Assembly: GCA_012845835.1 (NCBI GenBank)
Contig: JABAKD010000009.1
Coordinates: forward strand, 5,804,904-5,868,903
Direction: 5' to 3'
DNA: 64,000 bases
Source: Undaria pinnatifida
Lineage: Eukaryota; Sar; Phaeophyceae; Laminariales; Alariaceae
The notes under the pieces were generated by a model. The model was not told the DNA's origin. It made no database searches and was given only the letters and a program-made list of their open reading frames with translations. This document shows, in pieces, positions 32,801 through 44,800 of the stretch (its first letter is position 1; every line of letters begins with the position of its first letter). The position numbers and the translations under genes are program-made.

Positions 32801-35800
32801 TTCCGTGCTGAAGCTGCTAACACATTTTGTTTCATGTTCCTCTTGTGTGCCCTTTCTCTTCATGGTGCTTCTATGCATGGTACAGGTTATTTTTGTTGCC
32901 CTTTTTTTGCCTTTTTTTTGTCATGTTGTTTGGCGTGCTTGGGTGCAAGCAACGGGTAGTTGTGCTGTTGCTGCTAGCATAATGTTTTATTTTGTTGTCC
33001 ACCTCAGTTTCCCCTTTTTTCATGTTGCTGCTATGTATACGATGCGGTTTCTTTATGTCCGCTTGTATTTCCCTACGATGCAGTACCCCTCCACCCCCCC
33101 CTCATTTTTTATCTTCTATTCATTGGGCTTGTACTATACGATACACTTTGTGTTTGTTTCCTTGTTTTCCCATATATTTTCATGTGTCCCACGTGCTTCG
33201 TCTTTTTGTTGTTTCTTCGTCATGGGTTTAATTGTTGGTATGCACTACTGCGAAAGGTCGGGCGGGGCGGGGGCGGGAGCGGGAGCGGGGGGGGTGGCGG
33301 CGGCGTGACGGCACATTGTTGGAGTTATTTGGCTTATACAGTTTATGTGTGTTTACGCGAAATCATAGAAGGCGGCACATTGTTTTAATGTTCTTTGGCG
33401 CGTACGTTTATGCGTGTATATGGACATGGTTAAATATACTGCAGTTGGCTTGTCGTTGCATGTGTGTTATTGTAATGTAGTAAGGTTGTGCCGTCGTGGC
33501 CGTGATATCTTGCGATTGAGCCGCGCCCAAATTGTCCTCCCCTCTACCCTCCCCGCGCGCTGTCGATGGGGTAGGAGCGGGTCAGCGGAAGGTAGGCGGG
33601 CGCTCTTCTTTTCGCTCCACGCACCCGTTATTCAGCTCACTCATGCCTGCACCGTTCTAGTCGTCTTTGTTGTCCTCACCCCAGCCCAACTTTGCCGCCG
33701 CCCTGCCTTCGTTTCTCCCCCGGTGCGCTCCTTCTTTTGCCTCTGTCTCCCTTTTGTACGGGGTCTTCTCCACGAACCCGAAAAAAACGTAACGAAAAAA
33801 ATATTTACGAAAAACGACTTTTTTTCTCCAACACATTTTTTAAAACGAACCGAACCGAACCGAACCGAACCGAACCGAACCAAACCGAACCAAACCGAAC
33901 CAAACCGAACCAAACCGAACCGAACCGATACGAAACGAAACGTTTCGAACCGCAGACAAGCTGGCCGCGCGGTGCAACAAACAGGACATGGCATTCTGGC
34001 TGTGGTCGCGAAGCCGTCCAAGCAACAACGGCGGCACAAACGGATTCAACAACGCCGCCGCCTCCGCCGTCGCCGCCGCAGCAGCGGCAGCCGCCGCAGC
34101 CTCCCCTGGCCAAGACTCGCCGGTAACCCCTGTCCCCCCCTCCTGGACTGGGAGTATCTCCCCTGCCGGGGTAGGTTGTCCTCCGTCCCCCTGCCCGTCC
34201 CCCTCTCCTTGGGGAACTGGCGCGGGCGAGGGCTGGCACTTGGCTAGTGGAGGCGGCGGTGGTTTGTCGGCGCTATCGTCGCCGAGACCCGCGCTGGGCG
34301 GGGTGACCCCCACGCACGAGCAGGGGACAACCTCGGTACCCAATGGCGGGAGTTGTTCGCCTTCAGGTAATGGCAGTGGCGATAACGCTGCTGCCGGGGG
34401 CGCTGATGAGGCGCCGGCATTTATGGGCCAGTGGCCGAGTACCGTCGGGGGAGGGGGTGGCGCGGGGCCGGCACCGGCAGCCGTTGCAGGCGGTGGTGGT
34501 CTTGGGGGTTTCGACGAAGGAGGCGGGTGGGATGGGGGGGAAGGGTCTTGGGGGCTAGGGCTTCCCCCACCTGGTGGTGGCGGTGGTGGTGGCGACAGCG
34601 GGGAGATGGATGAGGTCGAGGGGAATGGGGATGACGGCAGCGGTGGGGGGTGGGCGGCGGAAGGGGAGGGGGGGGACGGAAGCTCGACGGAACAGCTTCT
34701 TGAGGACGCGTTTTCAAACCTCAGGTGAGCTTTGTCTCGGTAGGGGTGGGGGGGTGGGGTGCGGGGTAGAGGGGACGGGTAGGGAAGGGTGGGAGGATCT
34801 CTCGCCTTATCGAGTGCGTCGATTTTGCTGTTCTTGGTACGTCGTGGGCTTTGTCTTAACTTGTAGCCTCAATTGAAGGTGCATTGCTTGGACATGTAGC
34901 GTACGTTTGTTGCTGTCTCGAACGTTTCTGGCTCCAACCTGGGCCGGGGCGGGAACCAGGAGAAGGGATGGAGGGGAGGGTGTCAGTCCTGAGGATGGTG
35001 TTTGTTGGAACTGCCGCTGCAAGGGGCCACCCCTCCCTCCACATGGCGGCTAAAGGGTTTAGATGGCCTGGTGTAAGCCGTGCGTATTGGTGGTAATGTC
35101 GGAACGAAGTGTGCCCCGCGGGTCGATCCGCGAACCAATCGGAAAAGTGGTACGCTTTTTCGGCCGGTGTGAGACAATCTCTAGGCCGTGGCGACGGGTG
35201 GAGGAATGTTGGACGCGGAGGGTGCAGTTAGCCCTTTCCTAAGTCGTCAAGTTATCCTAGTCAAAATCCGACTAGTTTAATAACGTGCGTGTAGTTCTAA
35301 AGGGGTCAAGGAGGTTAGTCAGGAACGTACGCGCTCCGTGTCCAAAGACTGTAGACGTACGGATATTTTTGGGTGGCCTGTTCCGCTCCCGTCCAAAGGC
35401 GGCGGCGCGATGTCAATGCCGCAAGCGAGTGAAATATAGCTTGACCACGAATCTCCTACGCCTTGGCCTCCTTGCCTTGCCGTGCCGTGCCTTGCGCTGT
35501 CGTTGCCGTTGCTTTGACGTGCGTACGCGGTTCGTCGTGCCGTGTTTTGTTTTCGTTCGGCTTGGGGTGCGACGTGAGCAGCTTGCACGAGAAATGCGCC
35601 TTTTCGCTCCACGTGTCACTCCAGCAGAAGCAGCAGCAACAGCAGCAGCGTCATCAGCAGCAGCAGCAGCAAGGGGGTGCGGGGGGTGGCAACGCGGGCA
35701 GAGATGGCGCATCAGCGGTTACGGATGCCAATGAGGTGGGTAATACGTTTCCGACTTTGAAGTGAGGCGGTGTAAGTTACCACTCTGGGCGGAAATGTAG

Positions 35801-38800
35801 TGACCGTTGGGGTGTTGATATGGATGTCCCGACGGTCCTTCCTCTTCCGTTTATGGACTGACTAGGTGGTTCTTGACTAGAGTAGTGTGGTGAGCGCCAA
35901 CCGTTTGGAAAATAAATGTGCTCCTGCGTGGCGAGGTCACGTGTTGTATTGTCTTGGCGTTGGGAGTAGGGGTTGGACTATAGTCCACTGCCCCCTCGCC
36001 ATCTCTGCCTGGTTGGTAAAAACCCAATGTGCTCCGTCCCGGCATAGTAGGGATGCGAGGGTCTATGGTCATCCGACTACGGCCATGCACAAACTGAGTA
36101 TACCCCGCCCTCGCCATCTACTGTTAACTGGTCCCGTTCATATTCCCTGGCATGAAATTTGCCAGGGAAAGAGCGTGAAAAAAATATCCACCTGCTGTGA
36201 ATTGTTCCCTAAAAATTCCCTGGTATAAAACTTGCTAGAAAAAGATGGAAAAAGTTACTAATGAATACACGAAAAACGCCCAATGCAGCTAGTTTTTTGC
36301 TATTTGCGCCCACCAGTGCGAAGGTAATTGCTAGCACAATGGGAATGGATATTAGTTTCCCTCTCTGATCGACTTCAGGTAGGATTGGCGTAGCGGGAGA
36401 CTTGTCATCATATGTTAGGTTTGGGGGGCAGGGGTTGGACTATGCCCCCGCCCCCCCCTCCCCCCCCCCCCCCCATCTCCGAGGTTCTTGAGCGCGGGTG
36501 CCGCCGTCGGTTTCGCGGCGATAGCTGTCATTTTGTGGTTATTCGTGTGCGACAATCAGCGGGTCGCTGAGTGGGTGGTCTGTTTTGTTTTGTTGGTGTT
36601 TTGTTTGTTTGCCTCTCTCGGGTTTTGACTAGTGAAATTCTGCGGCCTGTTTCGATATTGTTGAGTCTGTATGTCCAAGATTTGTGGGATGTGATTCCAC
36701 GTTTTTTCTTTGTTTTTTTTTGTCAGCGAAAGGTGTCGTTGTCTGCGATTAATTGTCGGTGCATGCGTGTGTACATGTCACTACATGGCGCAGTTTTTTC
36801 TCTGAAGGTGTCGGTCGTGAGGCGTAAACGGGGACCGAGGTTATAATACAATCAATAAGGCGCTTTTCAGCCAGGGTGTGATGAGACAAAACCCACAGCG
36901 GTATAAATTACCACTGCTACGCCGAAACACCATGCACCCACACTAATAGTAGCATTTGCGAGTCCACCTCCAACACCAGTACTGGTGGTGAAAACGCTGT
37001 TTAAACCCTGTTAGCAACAAAAACACCGACACGATTAACAACGACAACGCCGGTCCCAATACTGACATTCAGACTGATGCCGGTTTTGAGATATCATCAA
37101 GTGTTTGAAGCTGTATGATGGCACATTTTCGAGTGGATGGCAGCTCATCTTATCGGGTTGCGTTTATTTTTTTTGTTGCACCCCATCTAATATCTTCGCC
37201 CTATTTCTCCAGCTCTCTCCCTTGCGTATGTCAGATCCGGGGTCACATAGCAGCCCCCCCCCCCCCTCTCCCACTGCGATGGTGCATGCCTTCGTTTTCT
37301 ATTTCGAGACAAGTCCGGCAGTTGCTGCCACCATGGAACATCGTTGTGTTGTTCACGAGTGTATATTTTTTGGTGTTATTATTGGTTAAATTTCTGCTTT
37401 GGCAAAATTAGTACTTAATACTTGGAAGTAGTAAGATAGTAAGATAGGGCAACTCGCTTCGACGCTATGGAACATCGTTTCATTTTGCACTGTGATACGT
37501 GGTATTACTGCGTTATTGTCGGTCGCCCCGACGGTCTAGGGGTCACGCTCGAATGCTACTACAAGTAGTGCTGGGGTACGAATCTCACGTGAGTCGGACT
37601 TTAGAGTTTATTTGCAACAAAATAACATCAAAGGAATCAATCGCTGAGAGCGCCCAGCTGCATGGGTAGGCGCAATCCGATGCGAGTCGACGAGGGAAGA
37701 AAGGCTGACGTCTGCGATAAAAACGAAGGCACGTACCGTAACGGGGAGGGGGAGAAGGGCCTGCTAAGTGACATCGGATCCGAGTTACGTCCACGGACAG
37801 AAAAGAGAGAAAGGAAAAGTGCGAAGATACTAGGTAGGGTGAGCAAAAATTGAAAAATGTATAAAACTTGCATTCATTAATAACATTACAGTACAAGGTT
37901 TCTGCGTGTGACGACGCAAGGCTTAAATGAAAGCAGTCCCAAGACTATTGCGTCAACTCTGCGGGCTTCAAGAAAAATGAACTATATATCATAAATAGAT
38001 GCACTTGAGATTTTGGGTCGGACGGCGCGGATCTCCGGCTCGCTCAGCTCAAAAGAGATTGTTGGCCATTCTCATTTTGGCGGCGGTGTAAATTTAGCAA
38101 TTATATCGTGTATTTATATACTGTTATCTTGTTATACACTTCTTATTTATTTTTGTGTGTTGGAAAATGATGAATTACTGCTGTTCTCATCGCAACCTTG
38201 ATACTTGTATTGATAGTGTTACTAGTAGTTATTGGTACATATATCGTAGATGTCGATATTGTGCTGAAAACGATCCTACATGGTTGAAAGGTTTTGCGTG
38301 TTGGTACATAATGTAGAACTTAATAGCCGTTGAGTTGAGGACATGCTGTTTCAGGTTGTTTTGGTTGATGTAGATTGCGCTTTTGACTTTTGACTGTTGA
38401 TTGAAGATCTTGGCCTCCTGGACTCCTGGGAGATCGAAAGGTTTTCCTCTATGGTTGGTAGATACTGGCATTGGGTATTCAGTGGTTGATCTCGGATGGT
38501 TGATGGATTTAACAACGATGGGAAATATTTCCGCTTGCAGCTAAGTTCCGATCTTGTGTATTGGCGTTGTCGGCTTATTTCGCGGTCAAAAATCTGCTGT
38601 TGTATTTTTTATTTTTTTATTTTTCTCACTTTAGTTTCCAGCTTAAAGGGTGCGCCAGCTATCGTTGGGCTGCGAAAGCAACTGAGTTTCGACACACGAC
38701 GCATACGTGAAAGTTAAAGCTTTATTTTTCCCCATCCGCCGGAGGATTAAATAGAAGAAAAAAAAAAACTTTTGGACAAGCCGTGGTCACAGGTGTCGTC

Positions 38801-41800
38801 CCTTCTCCCCCCCGGTACTTGCCTTCAATTTTTATCGCGCATAGGGTTCAGCAATCCATCCCACTGCTCGTCGATTTTTCATCGAGTGTTGCTAACTCAA
38901 GCTCCCGCGCTTTCCGCAAGTCAATGTATGAAAAACAAACACGAAGTCCCTACAAATTTAGTCGAGTATGCATTCGGGAGGACTCGAACTCGCGAAAATG
39001 ACCTATACCAGGCTCGATGATAACCTAATACGCCACCGGGGCGACCGTACACCAGATACCAGGTATAATATAAAAATTAAAATACACTCCAGCTGTGAGA
39101 TCGAATATTTTGTCGAAACTCATCTTTGCAAGCTGTGTGTGATACTCCGATCGCGCGTATCACGGGTTGTGTCCTCATTGATGATATATTATAGTTTCCG
39201 CGCACAGACTGCCTAACATCACCCTGTTGACCCTGATAGCTACACTGTAGTTGCGAGGGGAGTCGCCGACCTAAATCCTTGATGAGGACACACAACCCGT
39301 AATACGCGCGATCGGAGTATCACACACAGCTTGCAAAGATGAGTTTCGACAAAATATTCGATCTCACAGCTGGAGTGTATTTTCATTTTTTATACTCCGA
39401 GTAATATATATATATATATATACCTGGTATACCTTAGGCGACTTACTAATAGTACGTAGACGTTCTCTTTCAATCGAAGAACGTACTTTTTTTTCCGGAC
39501 CTGTGCTTCCACCCCCGAGTTGTTGGAGCCTGTCCCGAGACTACCTAAAGTTTACCCGGTATAATACATGATAACATAGGAACGATTTACCTGGTGTGGA
39601 TTATGGCGATGAGCTACATGGGCTTAAGAAAAAGGCACCAACATTTATGCTGGAGACATGGAGAGCGTTGGAGGATATAAATGATACGAAGTATGGTTGA
39701 ATGCTTACCGGTGCAATATTTTTTGAGGATAGTCAATACTACTGCATGTAATCCTGTATACCTGGAAACAGACTCGTCAGCGCACCTCGTCGCGTATAGA
39801 TTACTAGATGACTGCTGATATGGGTTTTAGGTCGTGGCTACGGTGTCGTGCAGTTGGCAATCGCCACGCACCACGCACACACCCACGCACAGCAAGCAGC
39901 TGCGGCAGACGAATGAACAGTAGGCAGCAGATGACCAGTACTACTCCAAGTCGGACTCCAGAATTCCGAGTTCTGGGTGAAGATGGCCTGCTTGCTGCGC
40001 GCTACAGTCGGCAGTACGCACGTCATCCTAGGTATGTACGTACGCGTGTATGCACGGAAAGTGACGGGTCGAAAAATATGTGTTCTCTGTTTTCTGTTCA
40101 CGGCTCACCGTTTCCCCACCCCGTGCTGCGGTGTGTTTTTTGTGAAAGAAGCGTAACGAAAGCGTTGTGTTATTTGCTATGTGCTATGGACGTATTATTC
40201 AAATGTGGAAGGTAGTCTAGACCTCTGGTGCTGGTTGTTGTTGTTCTCACATTAACTCGCATAATCAAGTCCGTGATTGCGGGAGAGTAGTGCACCTTGA
40301 CATGAATCCATAGATTGTTAGTTGTTTTCGTTTTTCTGATGTGTTTTCCGATCGATGCCGAGCGCCTCCATTACTCCGTAGTCCGTAGCTGGTAGGTACT
40401 TACTCTTCTTTCGCACCCATTAGTCCGTAGTCTGTACCTCGTAGGTATTTACTCTCCTTTGATACCCATACGTACCCACGGAGTGAAAAAATTGGTAAGA
40501 TATAGCATTTAGTTCGCGCATGAAAAAAGGTGTCAAGACTGTAATATGATATAGCAGGTACCTGGTATCATATGCATGACACCGGTTCTAGCACGAGTGC
40601 CGTGTTGACAAGCTACCAGGCGGAACGCAGAAAACATGAATACATCGTAGACGGAATGACGTAACATTATTGCTTCGTATATACTATATCATGCATGAAA
40701 AGCCTTATTATTCGAGTATGGTTCTGGGGTATATGTCGCCCCGGTGGCGTATCAGGTTATCCTCGAGCCTGGTATAGGTCAGTTTCGTGAGTTCGAGCCC
40801 CGCGGAGTGCACACTCGTGTAAATTCGTTTGGATTTTTTCTTGTGCACAAATTGACTTGCGGAAAGCGCGAGAGCGTGAGTTAGCAACACTCGATGAAAA
40901 ATTGACGAGCAGTGGGATTGCTGAACCCTATGCGCGATAAAAATTGAAGGCAAGAACCGGGGGGGAGAAGGGACGACACCTGTTACCACGGCTTTTGTCC
41001 AAAAGCTGGAAAGTAGACGTGTGAAAAAAAAAGATATACTCCGGAGTATCATATATGATGTGATATGATACGATCGCTGTAACCTGTACCGACGGGTACT
41101 GCTGTGTGTGTCCTTCACATAAACTGACGTTTCCACCCATCTGCACCCAGCACGACCAGTGTCTGTGCTGATGCCTCTAGAGAGACGAGCTCTGAGGTCA
41201 CAAACTACGAGACAGATGCGCATTGCAAATACTGCAAGGTGATTTAGCCATGGAACACCAACCGCAATGAGCACGCGGGCAAAAAACGAAATGGTGCAAG
41301 CCAGCACTTCCTCATGTTCGTTGATGCGCATAACTTATTATGGAGAAATCATTGATAGGCTAGGCTGTTATTTACGAGGAACCATAATATTCAGAGCCCA
41401 TGATGAACGCAGAAGCTCATGTATTAGCATCTTTTTTCTCACCAAGTTTGGTTATGGTTACTGCGTTCAAGATTTTTGCTTATTTCATGGGAAACGAGGG
41501 TAACGCTCTACATCGACGTGGTTTTCCTCCCATCTAACTGTGCCCGTTATTGCTCGATAATGCGGAATAAAAAGAATGTACTTGCGGTACCTTTTTCGTC
41601 TTAACAAACGCCCCAGTTGTGCCGAAGGAAGGGCCTGCAAAGCACAGCAGCAGATGTAAAAGTCGCTTACCGGCTCTTAAAAGCGCCTGACATGTAACAT
41701 AACTGCTACAATAGCATAGTGGACAGTTCGCATGACCCCGGACTCACGCTACGGTAGACGGCCGTTTTTTTTTTTTCGAGTATTGTCGCTTCAGGAGCCT

Positions 41801-44800
41801 GATGCGCAGGGGAGCCCGCGAATCGAAATCCCATGTTCCCTCCTTCCTGGACTCTCGAAAAGAGGAGGAGTAGCGTTGGAAGAAAAATGGTGCTCCCGTG
41901 CGTTCCCCCGTGAAAAATAATTATGTTTACGTAGTGTAGGACTTTAGAGGGAAAGCATGGCCATAGAAACGACGATTACGGCGTCGACCATGCGGAGCAG
42001 CCGGAGTGGCCGCGGTGGGGTGTGTCTGTCTGATCTGTGACGTACGGAGCTTCACACGCGCGCGGCGTGGTGGTGTTGGTGCATGCTCTTGCTAGCCGGG
42101 TGATGAGACCGCACTTACTAACTAGAGTGCTTTTTAGGTCGCCACAGCTAAGTATCGTGTCGATGTAGATGTATGTAGAGATGGTAGTCTATAGGTCGTA
42201 AGCACACCTGGTATGTAGTCATTTTTTTTACAAAATGTTATTCCAGGTACAGCAGTGCGAGATCGTAATCATAACTCTTGACTTCTGAGCTGTCCATGTT
42301 GCAACGTTTACCAGTGTATTGTAACGTTTTTTGTTTGGGGTTCCGTGCAAACACGCACTTACAATATATATGTGGAGGTGTTACAAACGCTGCTGCTATG
42401 TGCTGTGTGGAGATGTTTAGTGTTCAGAACTCTACAGAAAACGGCTTGCATTAGAACAATTACTTGCGACAACGGTTCTTCGCTGTAGTTTCATTTGTTT
42501 ACATGCTGCGATTACTTGTCTGTACTCTGAACAGCAAGCATTCAATACAACTAGTAGTAGCGGCCACGGAGCTCTATATTGACGTTTTTTGCCACCACCA
42601 AAAATTGTCTCACTAATTTAAAGTAGTTGTGTCCCCAAAATGTGCCTGGTAGGCATTATTTTACCGTAACTACATTTGTTTTCCTACGTTAACTCAAAGC
42701 AGTTGTGTCCTCAGTAGCATGTAGGTACGATTTTGATTTTTACCGTAGCTACCAAAAAATTATCCCACGCTGACTGAATGAAAGTAACTGGTAACTGGTC
42801 CCCCTGACGCGGGTACATTTATAAAGGGGTTGACCTTTGCAGAACTGCAGAAATTATCCCACACTTTGATCCAAGTGATCCCAAAGTTTTGGGTGCAGCA
42901 TATACTGAAGGGGAGAGCGTTGTACTGTTAAATTTATCAAGTCAACCCTTTTGCCTGGGTACAACTATTTTTTTGGCTCACGTGTACAAGTCAACGACAC
43001 AAACAACAATAGCTGGCCCTTTAGGGTGCGGGTATGGCACTTGATGGGCACAACCGAAAAAACCGCGGTATTGCCGACCGTGTAGTCCTGTCGGAGCGCT
43101 CCGCAGTACGAGTAGTGTCGCACAACTCTTTGCGCCTTGGCTCGGACAGACACTGAATCTGCCATCACGGCACTGCTGCTGTTTCCCCTCTGAACTCTCT
43201 CAAGCCTCAAGGGCTCAATGGGGTTACAAATACGAAGATTAATGAGTCTGATGACGGTCGTCTTTTTCTTTTCTTTTTTTGTTACCGCATATAGTCTGGT
43301 GTGCTGGCTTTGCGTGTTTTCGTTTGTTGCCCGCGCGCTCATTGCGGTTGGCATTGCATGGCCAACTCATCGTGTTGTATTTGCAATGTGTGTCTCTTGT
43401 CTCGTGGTTTGTGACCTCAGAGCTCCTCTCTCGTACATGAGGCATCAGCACGGACACTGGCAGAGTGCTGGGTATAGATGGGTAAAAATGATGGTGTAAT
43501 GTGAACACACACGGTGTACAGCAGGCACCCAGAGTCACCCTACTGGCTCTGAGAACTTGGGACGGCGAAAATGGCGAAAGGATTTGACATTTGTTACAGC
43601 ACCGACCAGCGGCCGGCTGGCTCGGGGGGTGGTTTGTTTTTGCGTTCCGAAGTATAATAGAGTAGTCCAAGACTGCTGTACGAAACGCGCGGAGCAGCAT
43701 GCTGCTTATCCTGTTGCGCGACCACGCTATTAATGGATGGTCGATAAGGCTACACGTGTCGATTGTCGATCGTTTCGAGTTGTGTTTTCTCTTCGGGGGG
43801 TTCTCAAAGGGCTTGGAACAACTCTACTCGAAGATGGTCGCTCGCGTTCATGATCGGTACCTGGTACCAGGTACGTGGTTCATGCATGCTTTTTAATGTT
43901 TGTTGTTGTTGTTGTTGTTGTTGTCATTATTTCAAATACATATATATATGGGTTAGCCGTTAGATCGATTGTTTTTTTGGTCGATGCCTATATTTTGCAA
44001 GCTGCGTGATGCTGGCAACACGCGATCGAAGTATCTCACGCAGGTTGCAGGGATGAGGCTTGATCAAAATCCTTGTTGGTGGATCTCACAGCTCAAGTGT
44101 ATTTTTTCATTTTTTGAAATACACGTTTGTGCAAAGAAGTGCGTCGACACTATCGTGCAAACCAGGCAGGGTACCAGAGGGTTGTACGCGTGCTAACCCA
44201 GCGAAATGAAACATCTTGGTAGCTAGTCAACCCCTTCAGAACAAAAAAAAAAAAAACTTTACTAATACCAAGTAAATTGTCTCCAGATGACATGTGCTAC
44301 TAGAGGTGCACCATTTTTTTTTCGGAGGTTTCCTCAATTTGGCAGCACAAAACCTCTCCCAAACACCGATTTGTAGAAAAATAGAACTGCTACCGGATGA
44401 AGAATCCCTTGGCCTAGGTATACGACGAGAATCAAGCAAAATAATCACCAATTTCCGCAGGTCAATGAGCCCTGTCGTTCAGAAAACTAGTCCTTCGAAC
44501 ACGGTTTTCCATTTATTAAGGGTATACAAAATGGTATTTAACCCGTCCGAAAAAATTGGAAGGGGTAGAAATGCCGGAAATGTTCATGACGATTATGTGA
44601 CGATTACGGCATCGACCACACACGTATCAGCCCGGGCTGCTGGAGTAAGAACGTGTCGAAACTGCAACGCGAAGGGGCCGTACGACATGCGTGCGGCATG
44701 CGGCATGGTGATTCTTGCGCTGTTGGAAGCTGTCCCTAGACGCTGGATATGGCCCCACTGTGGTCGACTTTTTTTGTCGCTCTGCATACGTGAGGTACGA

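Noticed and set aside
28900-33480. Hydrophobic Phe/Leu/Val-rich frames resembling membrane proteins
   Set aside because: They follow from T/G-rich intron sequence and have no family motif or conserved start.
35624-35735. Ser-rich reading of CAMTA exon 11 from the acceptor at 35624
   Set aside because: It leaves exon 12 out of phase, whereas the 35582 acceptor keeps phase and yields the LSLHEKCAFSL block.
40733-40805. Possible tRNA gene
   Set aside because: A-box and B-box words are present but acceptor and anticodon stems do not pair, and the unit recurs as a SINE head.
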